Positions 1-25,204 of a stretch of 64,000 bases of DNA are shown in pieces. Positions within the stretch are counted from its first letter, which is position 1. Every line of letters starts with the position of its first letter. Origin of the DNA: Ashinkailepas kermadecensis. Taxonomy: Eukaryota > Arthropoda > Thecostraca > Neolepadidae. The translations under genes and the position numbers were made by a program. The notes under the pieces were generated by a model. It was not told where the DNA came from, did no database searches, and saw nothing but the letters and a program-made list of their open reading frames with translations. Where the stretch lies: positions 81,001 to 145,000 of the forward strand of contig JAOTOM010004746.1 of the NCBI GenBank assembly GCA_034440615.1, in the 5' to 3' direction.

Positions 1-324
1 TGATGCGCTGTGTCCTTCTGCTCAGTTCAGTGATGGACATGCTTTGTTGACTGGATTGATTCAGTTCCCTGAAATTAAGGAGAATGAGAAGGCGGTGGGT
101 GAGAAGGAACACTATATGTTAGCTATGTGCACAGCACTGCATCATTGTTGTATTTCAGATTTGGTTGCACAGGAGTAGGTTGCAGCTACATGTTCATGCC
201 CGGGTCCCCTGTCCGACCGGTGCAGTGTATCCCAGAATGACGCACGTGACCAGGTGTGCTGGCCGCCGATATCTCTTGGCGACTCACAGCTCGTTAGACC
301 CTAGCCTTGTGCGTGTGCCCGCAG

Positions 325-13509
<13,185 letters not shown>

Positions 13510-14097
13510 AGCCGCGGGCTGCTGCAGACAAGCTACAGCGACTGGCGGCTTGTTCACCAGCTGCCGGGGCTCCAATGACAGCTGGCCGGCCGGCGACAGC
13601 GCACGCGCCGCCCCTTGCAGCCCATCGCCGGGCCGGGCCGCGTGGATAGCTGGCCGATCTGATACGTGGATGGCTTCTTCAACGGCTGCAGTGTGCGGAC
13701 CAGCTGCTGTAAGTGCATCAGCTGCAGTGTGCAGACCAGATGCAGTGGACAAACCAGCTGCTGTGTGCGCACAGCTGCTGTGAACAGACCGCACTGGATG
13801 GCCGACGAGAATCGGATGACACCTGAGTGTGCCGATTTGTGCTCGGGCATCGGGGGACGGCTCGGTGCCAGACCTGGGGTGACCGTGGTCGCCGGCACAA
13901 TTTAGCTGTGCTCAGCGTTGGAAATACCGGGCCAATCTGGTTTTGTGTTCCGGACAGGATGAGTACACACTCAAGCGCTTGCGTGCTGTGTTGTGGCTGA
14001 TTGACGCTGACCGGTCGCCACATGGCTCCCTGGCTGCGTGGGTTATCAGGTCGGTCGGCTGGTGGCGTGCAAGTGGGAAGTATCGATTTGTCGAGTT

Positions 14098-14190
14098 CAC
14101 TCGCGACCAATCAGAGAGAGAGGTATTGGCGACGCTGTGTCACCCAGCAGCTGAATGCGTCGCAAAAGAACCCAATGTTCTTCAGGAATT
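14098..14190 (+). mobile_element. Partial SINE copy (3' body)
   Basis: 'cgcgaccaatcagagagaga' followed by 'ggcgacgctgtgtcaccca' matches the body of the SINE at 12324-12489 and its inverse copy at 59840. The tail-like 'gcgtcgcaaaagaaccca' ends it. The tRNA head is missing. Confidence 0.55.
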
Positions 14191-16639
14191 GTCCCACTGC
14201 TTTTGTTCTCCGGAGAGTGCATCCAATAATGCCCAAAATTTCGGATCCTGGCTGTGGCCGACCGGGACGGATCAGACCAAATCGCCAGCGGCGACATGGC
14301 TCTGCGCCGACCGGGCGACGACCTCTGCCGCGGGGGACTGCCGAGCCGCGTGACTGCGTCCGACTGCCGTGCCTGTAGCCGGCGCCGCTGGTCCCGCCGT
14401 CTGTTGGCACGGAGGGGTACTGAACGGACTCAGTGTGCAGCCCCTACCCCCGCTGCGATACGCTCCCCGTCATCGTGACGGCGAGGTGGGCCCGTACCAC
14501 ACACTTGCCGGTTGCTTATAGACGTAAGTTTACCGACTTGTTAACTTGTGGATGTGTCGGTCCTCTCAGCTTGTTGAGCATCACTGCGCTGTGTGAGAAC
14601 TTGGCCTTCTGCCGCCTTGATGTCGTTCTATGACTGGTGTTGGAAGCGGCCGTCAACGTCATTGTGATCGAACTCCTCCGTTTATGCGCTTCGATTGCAA
14701 TTTGCGGATGCGCTTGTGAAGTAGGATGTGAATGAAGTTTACTGTTGTTCTGATGTCATTATTGTATGCATGTAGTGGATCACGTGCAGCCAGGTGCCCC
14801 ACTGTTCAGACTGAAACCAATGTCATTCTTAAGCTATATTCATTGGCGCTTGACGGTGGACAGATGCACAAAACGGCCGCGCATCAATTGTTCATCCACA
14901 GGTCTGCACGCGATCTATACATTAGTTGTATAGTTGGGACTGGTGACCCCACACTCCGAACCAATTTCGTTGATCTTTAGGCCGTCGTAATTTATCACGT
15001 GTGCCGGTTCGATACTTCATGCTTGAAATGACACGATCCCGGATTTGTATGACCTCAAATTGTGTTTGTTCACATGTTTCATCAGATATGCCAAAGTATC
15101 GACTAACGGATTTAAACCATGGTTTGTGTTGTCAATTTGACAAAAAGTTTATTACGTGAAGTCAAGCGGACGAAATATTCGTCACATCAGAATGACGACG
15201 ACGGTCCCACGTCATTCCCGGGGCGTCGCCATGTTTTCTCTGCTGATGAGATGACTCTCAGCAGCACAAGATATTCCGTCACAAAGCCACGTGCCACGAT
15301 CTTTTCGTGACACTGCAAGCACATCGGTGCTATAAAAGAAAACAACAATACAGCGAGGAATGAACGGGCCCGTAAATCGAATTGTGATCAGCAGCGAGCG
15401 GGCCCGTAGACCTAATTAAAAGCAGCCAATTGGCCCGCAAACCTAATTGTCATCAATTGGCGGGTTGATTTCTGAAAACGTCTCGGGTATTCCTGTAGGT
15501 GTGTGGAGGAGGATTCAACTAACCCTCCCCCCAGAAATGTTTGGAAATGATGGGGATACTGGGTGCAAAATGATCATGTTATTTGGACGGCACTACACAT
15601 CAAATCACTACCAAATGGATCGGACATCTGAATAGTCCTTGCATATTTTGAAGCCGTACTCCCGCCGCACCACTAAACCCTATGTCCGTTGAGACACCCG
15701 TAAGTGCTAATAAACGAACACCACTCCCGTGCAATTATTGTAGCGCGATGCTGTGCGGGGGGATTTGCCCTGCTACGTTTGAAAGTAATTGTATGATTGC
15801 TTCGTAAGGTGAAGCCAGCGAGTTGTGACGAGATATGTCCATCTACGTCTTTAAATTGTTATGTAAATTGTCAGGGGAGACTCCGGAATCTGGAGCGAGA
15901 ATTTCGCACCATTTTCGTTCTGGATTCTCATTGTGTTCCGCTCCGACCTCTTTCCCTGAATGTCTAAGTTGTTCCCAAGCACCCTTTCTACCATGCACAC
16001 ATGGCAAGGGTATATTCTAGTTCCAGGGCGCAGTTGGGAAGTAAACACTGGAACTTGTGATGTGCGGCCATTGCCGATGAAAGCCGAAATAGATCGTTGG
16101 GCCGCCCATGCCGGCCCATGTAAAAATTGTGAACGGTTATTGACCGTCGAATGAAACATTAGGGAGGGGAAGGGGCCATCGTTGCTCAAAAGTATACAAC
16201 TAGACACCCAGGAGTATTTTTTCTTGAACAGGACCTGTACAAAATAATGCAACATAATAGGGCTTGGAATGTATGTGAACTGGGTTCTCATGCATATTGA
16301 AGCTCATAGCAAAACCAAGCGAAGCAAGAATGCATGTGATGTGAATGTATATTCGCTTTTATATTTTACCACTAGATTTATATCATGAAGCCTGCTCCCC
16401 AAATGCTTGAAACTGCTACTCGTCTACATCGCCCATTGCACAATCAGTTATGCAGCTGAGCCTGAAATCGTAATCGCACCTTGCGCTCCGGTTTGTTTGT
16501 TTATTGGGTGGTTGACGTCGCATTGTATGCAGGATCACGGCTCATGGTACCGTACACACTGTTTTGCCGGTGAGCCGCGGGATCTGGAAGTGGTCAGACT
16601 GGTGCGAGTGTCGAACTCGGGACACCGCTGTATGACCAA

Positions 16640-16736
16640 CGCATTCGATGAGCCCCTAAGTCCAAACAACCCCCGAACCCGGGACCCTCGTATCCAGAGT
16701 TAAACACTGATCACTCGGCTACCCCTGCTCCACACT
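16640..16736 (-). mobile_element. tRNA-like SINE relic
   Basis: On the - strand 'ggggtagccgagtgatcagt' (A-box-like), then 'ggtcccgggttcggg' (B-box-like) and the tail 'gtttggacttaggggctc'. The tail is the reverse complement of the dispersed '...ccctaaagcccaaa' motif. This looks like a second tRNA-derived SINE family or a diverged copy. Confidence 0.5.
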
Positions 16737-17189
16737 CAAGTTTGCTTTGCACTCTTCCGAATTCCTGTTCGTTTTCATGTCGACCATAAGCTTGTTTAAA
16801 GACGATAAATGTTGTGCTGCTTGCCCGAAAGCATCACTTGAAAAAAAAACAAAAAAACTTCAAGCTAGGACTACGACGAAGTAAATGTAACTTGCCTCTC
16901 TCCCTAGGCATCCGAATATACCTATCAATCATGTTGCTGTGCTGCTGTTCATGAATACAAGTAATAAAGCCGCTTCCTGCCAGACCGCTAATGGTGTGCG
17001 TCTTCTGTCCAGCTACCAACAGTCTCGAGTCCGGCAACTGGGATGGGCGGCCCCCTCAACTCTGCACTGGGCTGGGACCGGCTACCCTGTGTAGGACGGG
17101 TATTTTGTGTGTTGTCGCCATCACCTATCCACGATGGGTCGGGATCAAGTGACGTCGGCTTTTCGCGTCGATCGTGTGGCCTGTTCGCC

Positions 17190-17980
17190 GACCAATGTTT
17201 ATTATACGCTGCGGTGAAGACATCTTGATATTTGACTGAGCGAATGAGTGGTCTGCCTGTGTTTCCCCCGTGTTCGGTTCTGTTGTTGCTCGGTGCCGCT
17301 GGCTGAAGTGCGAAGGCACCACTGCCGGCTGCCCAGTTCGCCGCCGTGCGGTGAGCTGTGGGTGACGCTGTCGACTGGTGTGACATGCGTGGCGGCAGCA
17401 GTAGAGAGGTGTGGCCCGGCTCACGCGCCGCCGCGTGCCCTCCGCCGGCGCCGTCGTGCGCGAGATGTGCAATACCGGCGGTGTCTGTCGTCGCACGGCG
17501 CTAGCCGCGTGTGGTGTGCGTCGCGAGGGGTGGTTCGAGGCAGCGGTGTGCAGCGGCGGGCGCGAGCCCCTGCTGCTGACTGGGTCCGGCCGAGCGTCGC
17601 CGACGCGCCTTCCCCTCTCGTGTCCGCTTCTGGGTAGATCTGAACTGTCCCTCGCCGTGTCGCCACCGCTCGGGTCGGCGCCACGTCGTGTGCGTGTGTG
17701 CACTGGTGTACGGGCGTGCTCGTGTCGGTCGGCCAGGTCAGTGTGTGCCTTGGACTGACGCCAACGGATAGGTGACCAATGCGGGCCCCTGCGCCGGCGC
17801 AGCGGTGGCCTCGGCACTGTGACCGGCCGATGTGGTCTGCGAGCTGCGGCCCGCGAGATCGGTGCCGGCGCTGCTGTCGCTCTGTCCCCCTTCAGTTCCA
17901 ACGATCCTGTACAGCCACGCCCCAATAGCCGTCTAGGACCACCCCATCGATGGCTCCGTAGCTGCAGCATTTATTATGTA
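17190..17980. other. GC- and CpG-rich intergenic block
   Basis: The composition is markedly richer in CpG than its surroundings, with open frames on both strands (up to 281 codons on -). The putative peptides are Arg/Pro/Ala-rich with no conserved motif, as expected of GC-rich DNA without stops. It could be a promoter-associated CpG block or a UTR, but no gene start can be tied to it. Confidence 0.4.
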
Positions 17981-18100
17981 CAGTGCAGTACAGCATCAAA
18001 TATACAGGATGTTCGCAAAGCTTTGCTCGTGTGCGTGAGAGGGAAAGCAGGCATTCTTCACATATTAATTAGCGTTTATTTGGGGGGCATCGCGGCGCAC

Positions 18101-18216
18101 AAGCACCAGGCTGTACTCGACTTATCGAGTCCGGTTAAGCACCAGGCTGTACTCGACTTATCGAGGCCAGTCAAGCACCAGGCTGTACTCGACGTATCAA
18201 GCTCGGTCAAGCACCA
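18101..18216. repeat. 36-bp tandem repeat, 3.3 copies
   Basis: The unit 'aagcaccaggctgtactcga' plus 'cttatcgaggccagtc' recurs at 18101, 18137, 18173 and 18209. As a multiple of three it gives a 12-residue repeat on the - strand (TAWCLTGLDKSS), but no gene context supports translation. Confidence 0.8.
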
Positions 18217-18794
18217 AGGCCACCGACGGATCCAGGCATTCTGATCAGGGACACCCATCCAGGAGGTACCATTTTCCTGGATTGGCTCCACTGATCGCAG
18301 ACAAATAAAGATAGAGGGCACTAGGATGTCTAAGAGGTGTCTGTTTCATTGAGTCATTTCAAGAATTACTTTGCTGATTTTTCTTGCTAGGCGCACTGAA
18401 CTGCCTGTGCGGGGTCGCCTTCGGCTGAAAAATACATCGAACGGGGTCCACTGGGACCTGCCCCAAAGTCCTGACCTGGCTTTCTGATCGGGGGAGGTGG
18501 TCATTCTGTGACCGGACGCGCTTCCCCATTATCTTCCCCCTCCTGGATCCGCCGGTGGGCAAGCTATACGTGCTATAGCTATAGCTATAAGCTATACAAT
18601 ACGTGTGCACAGCATCAGCGGCGATGCCAAGAGACGGGGCGCGGCGCTCTGCCCGACACATATCCCATCACGGGCATCCGTCTTTTCGTGCCAGCTGAGC
18701 CAGTCGATGGCGCAGGCGAGACGAGGTTGGCGCCGCCGCCAGCACGTGCTGGTCGGTCACCAACAGCTGCGTCTGGTCTGTCTGGTTGGGTGCC

Positions 18795-19095
18795 ACGCCG
18801 AACACGTACAGCCACCGTCCTGCGGCAGCAGACGTGGGTCAGGTTTTAGGGCAGCGGACGTGGTCACACACCGAACACGTACAGCCACCGTCCTGCGGCA
18901 GCAGACGTGGGTCGGGCCACACAGAACACGTACAGACACCGTCCTGCGGCAGCAAACGTGGGTCAGACCACGCACCGCACACGTACAGCCACCGTCCTGC
19001 GGCAGCAGACGTGGGTCAGGTTTTAGGGCAGCGGACGTGGTCACACACCGAACACGTACAGCCACCGTCCTGCGGCAGCAGACGTAGGTCAGGCT
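18795..19095. repeat. Compound minisatellite (about 55-72 bp units)
   Basis: Copies of 'cacgtacagccaccgtcctg' 'cggcagcagacgtgggtcag', some followed by 'gttttagggcagcggacgtg'. Five copies with two unit lengths. Open frames across it are repeat artefacts. Confidence 0.8.
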
Positions 19096-19984
19096 GGCTC
19101 GTCCTCATGTGGTGCCTATCGGCACTACCGTGTCGATAGGCACGGTTTGACCCATATCTAAGTCAGACAGACCGTGCCTGAACATTGGGCCTGTTTGGCA
19201 CAGACATTGTACCGGTGGGTTGGTAGCCCGGCTTCATGCTACCCATTTTGTAGTGGTAATATGATACATTAATTGCGTACAATTCTGACTCAGTTATGGG
19301 CGCAATAAAACCGAAGCAGTCGAAGAGCCCAAAAATGACAACTACACACATACACCGACTCTTTGATATGATTAATCTGCACCTACTCATATACTCAGCG
19401 GCAAATCTCGGTATATCTTGGGCAGATTTGGGCATCCTGATCTGAAATGCCTAGATTACTGGTATGAGGGCAACAGGGTCGGGTCCAGAGCCCTGGCATG
19501 GGGAGGGCAATACAAAAATCCGATTTCGAAAAAAATATCAGATGTGAACAGCCAACATACGTCGGGTTTGTTTAAGACAATATGCATCGAATAAAATGCT
19601 CTTATATTTCCGGAAGATAAAATTTTGGTGCAAAATATCTTGTTGATCTTATTCTGATCATCTTCTTGATCATCTTCTAGATCGTGATCCCTGCTCTCTT
19701 CCCCCTGGATCCGCCCCCGAGGGGCAATGATGATCATTTGACAGACTGAAACATGGTGAAAAGTAGTACATCTACCATACATCGTTACGAAAATGTCAGA
19801 TACTACACGTTGCAGCTTAGACCTGCTGACCAGAACAGCCTGTAAAATTGCGGCCCGACAATCACTGTTGCGTGTCATGCAGCGGCACGGTGCCATGTGT
19901 GTGGGCGGCAGGTGCGCGAGGTGTACACTTCCAGCGAGCATGTGGGTGGCGTGTGCGCCGACTGGTGTCGGTGGCCCTGGCCGG

Positions 19985-20199
19985 TCACTGACCCGTGTCC
20001 AGCACACAGTCGCAGCCGTCGGCTATGAGCAGGCGCTGCTGGTGGTTCAGCGGCTGCCGGTCTCCCTGCACACCCCACCACTCGTGGTAGTGCACCACGG
20101 CAGTCGGCCGCACCGAGGCCACCAGCACGCCGCCCTCCTGGCACATGTAGTGGCGGAAGTCGGTCCTGCGCAGCGGGTCCAGGCACACCGGGCAGTCGG
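19985..20199 (-). CDS. Terminal or near-terminal exon, Cys-rich, possibly netrin-like
   Basis: The acceptor (minus) is GTTTCAG|CCGACTG. The frame reads DCPVCLDPLRRTDFRHYMC, GGVLVASVRPTAVVHYHEWW and LLIADGCDCVLDTGQ followed by TGA (19985-19987). The Cys layout (CxxC, C, then CxC about 43 residues later) with alternating hydrophobic strands faintly recalls an NTR/netrin-like module; this is inference. The CxxC alone is not a RING finger, as the rest of the RING ligands are missing. It starts needing one base, which exon 22232-22380 supplies, as does the alternative donor of exon 27035-27131. A GTCAGT overlapping the stop could be a donor, so it may not be the last exon. GC-rich codons argue for real coding. 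Confidence 0.5.
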
Positions 20200-20545
20200 C
20201 TGAAACAACCCCGACCCAGAGGATCAGCGACAGGGCTGGTAGAGGGTCCAGAAATACCGGCCAGTCGACTGAAATAACACCGACCCAGAGGATCAGCGAC
20301 AGGACTGGCAGCGGGTCCAGACACACCGAGCAGTCGACTGAAAGAACCCCGACCCAGAGGATCAGCGACAGGTCTGGCAGAGGGTCCAGGTATACCGAGC
20401 AGTCGAGTGAAGCAGTTATAACTCAGATGACCAGCGGCAGGGCCGGCAGCGGGTCCAGGCACACCGGGCAGTCGACTGAAGCAGCCCCGGCCCAGAGGAT
20501 CAGCGACAGGGCCGGCAGCGGGCACAAACTACAACAGCAAGTCAG
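20176..20545 (-). repeat. 69-bp tandem repeat carrying copies of the exon-19985/20199 acceptor
   Basis: Units are exactly 69 bp apart (t of 'ggtcc' at 20178, 20247, 20316, 20385, 20454). On the - strand each contains a pyrimidine tract, TTTCAG or TTCAG, then the exon start (GACTGCxCGGTGTxxCTGGACC). In the fourth unit the AG is lost (TTCAC). The unit is 23 codons, open in the exon frame (DCSVCLDPLPVLSLILWVGV) until a stop in the fifth unit. Confidence 0.9.
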
Positions 20546-22231
20546 CTGAAAACGCACAGGATTGTCGGCTGAAGAAATGCAGCGCCCTGAATCTGAAGCG
20601 ATGCGTGTCAACCTTCGAATATAGCACCACGTGCGAAGGACGGGAGGCAGGCTCTGCATTCCGCGGAGGAAATGCGGAGGACGCCAGGCAGGCTCGAACC
20701 TAAGCAGCTGCCGACAGACTGACACTGAAACGCCTCTGGACAGTTGCCTGGGACTCACCAGTGATATTTATCAAATCCATGGGCAGATATGCATGCATCA
20801 GCTATGATGTCCCAGTATTGCCTGAGGGTGGGGTGGGCTAGTCCACGGGGTCCCATGTTGAATCTGGGAATCTTTGGAGGAAAAAACAAACACAAACAAA
20901 GAACAGTGCACGAAACGGGCACAGTTCACACAGTTCGCGTGGACAGTGAAAGAACTTGCACAGTTTTGTTGACAGATTTTATATCATTTTGAGAGGTAAT
21001 ATTCCCCTAAAAAATACATAAAACGATGCCCCTGCTACGACTAGAACCACACCAAGTCGACTAGTGTCATCGCAGGCTGAAGTGAAAAACGGACTGAAAC
21101 ATCATTACAGGTGAACACATTGATCAAGACGGCTTGCATCATTATGGATAGCCGTCCTGGGGCAGTTCTGAACGCTCAAGAACCGAGTGTCCCCGCGTTA
21201 GTATATGACCCGGGATTCCTTGAGAGGACACCGATGATCAACCTGGGTCCATGAGAGGGACGAGGAAGCCCTGCTAGGCCTAGGGGTGTTGATATCTATG
21301 ACTCCGTGTAGCGCGTATGGGTCATCTGTTGAAATGCTGACACGAGGCTGTGTAAGCCCCGTAGGCGGGTCCCTGCAATTGGTTTGAGCGAGTGGGCCCT
21401 TTGCAAGGACCCTGAAAAGCAGCTGACTGGAACGTTCTGCCATCCGTATTTGGACAGCATTGTGCACCGCAAGACGACTAACCACTCATCACAGTGACTT
21501 ATTTTTTGGGGGGCGGGAGGGGGGGGGGGTGAGACGGCTGAGTTCCCCTCCCCCCCCCCCCTGTCACACCTCTAGTTATCTGAGACCAGGTTCATTCTCG
21601 ACGTCTGATGGCCCAAGGAGTCTCTAAACGTTCAGTGTTTCTGCGACGATATGAGACTCTCACATCGTTCCATTTCACCCATAACCTGATTGGTCAGATG
21701 ACGCTGATTAGACACAGTTAGCTATGTGCAGCCACGGCGTAGTGCTCGTTCGATTTCACGTGAGACACAGGAATGCCGTAATAATAGGGGCTATCTCTGG
21801 GAACTCTCACTAAGATAGCCAAGAACACATAGATATATACTTGGGAAAGAAAGTTCTTCAACTCGCTTCAGCGAGTTCAGGAACGGTAGAAGGCGGCCGC
21901 TAACCGATCGCCTTTCTGTCATGAATCTTCATCTTCCTCTCGCAAGACGATTTTGTAACACGAACATACATGTAGACGGGTTCCATCCGACAAGGTGTGT
22001 ATAGCCTCGACGTGGCCCATAGTGGCCACCCCTCAATGAAGAAATATCTGAACCGTCCTTTGCTTATTCGTCGTGATGTATGCCACGGCGACTTCATCAA
22101 GTTCGCTCAAGACTACATCTGTTTAAAAAAACTGAAAAAAATGCCGACGTTACAACGGAAGCTCTTCACACTACTGTGCCACCCCAGCTGTTTATCTGTC
22201 ATGTGGACACGCACTGTCCAGTCCCACGCAC
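20546..22231. other. Non-coding stretch between two minus-strand exons
   Basis: No coding signal. It contains a G-run/C-run inverted pair at 21494-21572. Presumed intron if exons 22232-22380 and 19985-20199 belong to one transcript. Confidence 0.4.
21494..21572. repeat. Imperfect palindrome with long G and C runs
   Basis: 'gtgacttattttttgggggg' plus a second long G run is followed after a 9-base loop by a C-run ending 'ctgtcac'. The ends GTGAC and GTCAC pair. It could fold as a hairpin or G-quadruplex; it may be a tiny foldback element. Confidence 0.5.
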
Positions 22232-22380
22232 CAGCCGTGTACAAGATGTCCTTGCTCTTGTAGAGAATGTCCAGGAAGCTGCCAGGGGGCGGGCGCAGAC
22301 GGGGCGCCACGCCATCCAGGCCACCGGGCAGCATCAGCTGGTCGTCTATCACCGCCATTCTACCGAACAGGTCACCAGCT
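22232..22380 (-). CDS. Exon of unknown product, in phase with exon 19985-20199
   Basis: The minus acceptor is GTCGCGCAG|A and the donor ACGGCTG|GTGCGT. There are 49 full codons with strong GC-ending bias: GDLFGRMAVIDDQLMLPGG, then APRLRPPPGSFLDILYKSKD. I do not recognise a domain. It ends with one base carried over, which completes the first codon of exon 19985-20199 (Ala before DCPVC). It needs two bases from an upstream exon, which I could not find between 22.4 and 27 kb. It is either an extension of the macroglobulin gene or the 3' end of a different - strand gene. Confidence 0.5.
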
Positions 22381-23079
22381 CTGCGCGACCCATCTGGCGG
22401 CCAATGGCAGTCAGGCTGGGTTAGGTCAGGTTAGTTCGGCTTAGGTAGCGTGCGTTAGGATGTATTGGACTTGGTAGGGAAACTGGCGACCGCCTCCCTC
22501 CCCCACCCTGGTACCTGGGGGGCATGGAGCTGTGGCGTTGCTTTGACTGGAGAAGGCACTACTCCAGAAGGCTCGAGTGCACCCCACCCCTACCCTTCAT
22601 TTTGTTGCGCTCCTCTAAGTGGAAGGACACTCCAGGGATACTCGAGTACACCCTCTTGAAATGCTCCTCATCAGTGACGCTCCTCCAGACGTCCCCGAGC
22701 TCAGACGCCCCTGAAAATTACGTCCCCCTCCCTTCCTTTGCGAAATCCTAGATCAGTCAGTAGTTTGGCTGCGTTGTACTGGTTAAGACTGCACTGCGTG
22801 GGGTTCGATTGAGTTGGATTTGGTTGGGTGCTATACGTACGAGGCACATATATCGCAGCTGCTCCGTTGCTACTCAGTAGCCTTCCTGGTGTCAGCCTAG
22901 CAGGGAACATCACTGCCGAATCTGTGTACCAGATAATTGTTATCGTACCCAAATCCTGGAAAGCGCCAGATTGTCCCGTTTGTCCCGCCGACAACCCGAG
23001 ACATTTCCGAAGCGTCGCTTAAGCATCTGGACATCTCGGACTTCCTGTGAAGGTCTACCCGCTGCCACATCATCGACCA

Positions 23080-23660
23080 CGCCCTACCCTTTGCCTTGTG
23101 CGCCCTTCATTTTGCTACAGTTTCTGCCTTGCGATGCCTTCTGTATTACTGTGCCCACTTCCTTGTCCTACGCTTTAACTTGCCTTGCCTTCGATACAGT
23201 TACATGTCCATGCTGCTCTGCCTTATGTCTCGCTTGTATCCTACCTTGCTACGCTCTCTGTTTTGTCTATCCGTCCGCCCGGCGTTACTTCATATTTTGG
23301 TATGTACTTATCCTGCCTTGTCATCCACTCTACCATATCCAGTCCCCTGCCCCCTTTCTGTAATGTACCCCCGCCCCTTTCTGCCCTCTGCCTAGCTGCG
23401 CACTTGTATTTGCCTGTACTCAGTCTTGCCCTACCCTTTGCCTTGTCCGTCATCTACCTTGCCCTGTCTCCTACCTTGCATTGACCCAGACATTGCACAC
23501 CCCTCATTGCCCAGCACTCTGCGTCGTCCTGGCTCGTGCTTTTCTCTCTCCTTTGCTGTGTCATACACCCTTCATTTCCTTTCCCTGCCGCGTCTAACTT
23601 CTCGTGTCTTGCTCTGTTTCGCCCTGACCTGACCTGTCCCGCCATTTATCATTGCACTGT
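23080..23660. repeat. Pyrimidine-rich low-complexity tract
   Basis: Irregular runs of 'cttgcc', 'cctac' and 'tgccttg' over about 580 bp. The open frames on + are leucine/serine/tyrosine low-complexity artefacts. Confidence 0.6.
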
Positions 23661-23766
23661 CTTGTATGACCTCTGTCCACTGACTTCCGACGACCGACTG
23701 ATTCCACACTACCTCCTGACTTGCCCTCTCCTTCGCCCAAAGGCAAGCAGTGCAAGCAGTTCTCTT

Positions 23767-23850
23767 TCATGCCGTCTTACCGTATACGTGCCCAAAACAT
23801 GCCGTCTTACCGTCTACGTGCCCAAGACATGCCGTCTTCCGTCTACTTTT
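23767..23850. repeat. Short tandem repeat (about 29 bp, 2.7 copies)
   Basis: 'catgccgtcttaccgtctac' 'gtgcccaa' repeats three times, the last copy partial. No gene context. Confidence 0.7.
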
Positions 23851-25054
23851 CCATTCCTGCTGTTGGGTAGCAGGGGTGTGAATTACTGAAAATTATTTAA
23901 ATTCATGAACAATAGAGTGGAAAGGTCAGCATCGATTGAGGGGCCAGCACATTGGCTCCATGTTAAACTATAAATTATGGGGGAGGGGGCACGGACCCTG
24001 TGTCCATGTGTACTAAATCAATACCCACGGTTGGTAGGGTACACCACTGCCGACCTGATCGCTTCATCGGTACCTCCGCCCACCTAGAAGTTGCAATTAT
24101 TATGGTTGGCCATGCGGAGGCGTATGGTGCCGTTGGTAGCATCGGTGACATCATAATGATGAATAAATATAGCAGTTTCATATGTCGGTCTGGGCTGCAA
24201 GGTTCGAAAATGTGTTGAGAATTGAACAGCGCGCGAAAGCAATTTCAGCTGCTACATTGAAAACGTCTGGAATGTGCTTTTTGGCTCAGTTTCGGTGATT
24301 TATCTCGCTATCTCACAATGCTTTATGCGCAATGCCAAATTTTCATTTCATTTACAAAACGTGGTCAACATTGTGAAAAGGCTTCTTGCCAATTCCAGGA
24401 GCCATAGCAAAAGCAAGCAACAGCGGTCGGCGACCACCATCTCACCTTTTGGGGGTGACGTCAGCACGCTGGTGGGCAGCAGACGAAGCTGGCATGCTCG
24501 TGCAGTGGTGCTCGATGCAGTAGCCGGCTTGGGGGAGTTCCGAGCGTAAGTCCACTCTTGCTGTATGGAAGCCTCGGGACGCTAAGTTCCCAGGACAGCA
24601 TGTGTCGCCAGCATTCGAGGTCTCCGTGGCGTTTGTCTCCAGGAACGGCGAGACTAAAAGGTATTTCAACAGGTATGGCATGAAATCTGGCATAGGTGAT
24701 GGAACCACAAGGATACTGGGATGCCCCCGACATCGCATGCTAAATCTCACAACTGAACATTTGCCGTACGCATAACGTCGTTTGCCGTAAAGAAACGAAG
24801 TCAGTTTGCCCAGCACATCCGTTCTTAAATCTCGAAGTTCGGGTATTGTTGAAAGAGATGCACCTTAGAATAACTGGAATATGTTCTCACACTGGCGTGC
24901 AGACAGCATAATTACGTCGGTGTGTATTGATCTCCGGGCCACCACGAATCATGGTCAGACAGCAGTCGCAGGCGTTTACCTCCCGCTTGTCCGTTCAACC
25001 TGTCTGGACTGCCTTCTATTCTCCGGAGCGAATGGACTCAAAGGGCAGGCCAGC

Positions 25055-25155
25055 CGGGCAGCAGCGGTTGGACGGGCAGGTTGGACGGGCAGGCTGGCCG
25101 GGCATGCGGGCCGGGCAGGCTGGCCGGGGCAGGCTGGCCGGGCAGACTGGCCTGT
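25055..25155. repeat. Short GGCAGGCTGGCCGG tandem repeat
   Basis: Ten-to-twelve-base units such as 'gggcaggctggcc' are repeated about eight times. Confidence 0.7.
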
Positions 25156-25204
25156 GCCGCAGGGTGAGATTCTGGACGGGCATAGGTGCAGCACGCCCGG
25201 ATGC

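Larger units (their letters stand above)
13510..17190. other. 3' UTR / intergenic region after Nedd4
   Basis: Contains a short CTGCTG/GTGTGCAG-rich repeat at 13680-13790, a partial SINE at 14098-14190 and a tRNA-like relic at 16640-16735. AATAAA occurs at 15709-15714 and 16963-16968. The open frames here are overlapping on both strands and carry no domain signal. Confidence 0.5.

Noticed and set aside
17125..17970. 281-codon minus ORF
   Set aside because: Arg/Pro-rich product of a CpG-rich block, with overlapping open frames on + as well; no conserved motif.
20140..20199. RING finger (CPVCLDPL)
   Set aside because: Only the first CxxC pair is present; the remaining His/Cys ligands with RING spacing are absent.
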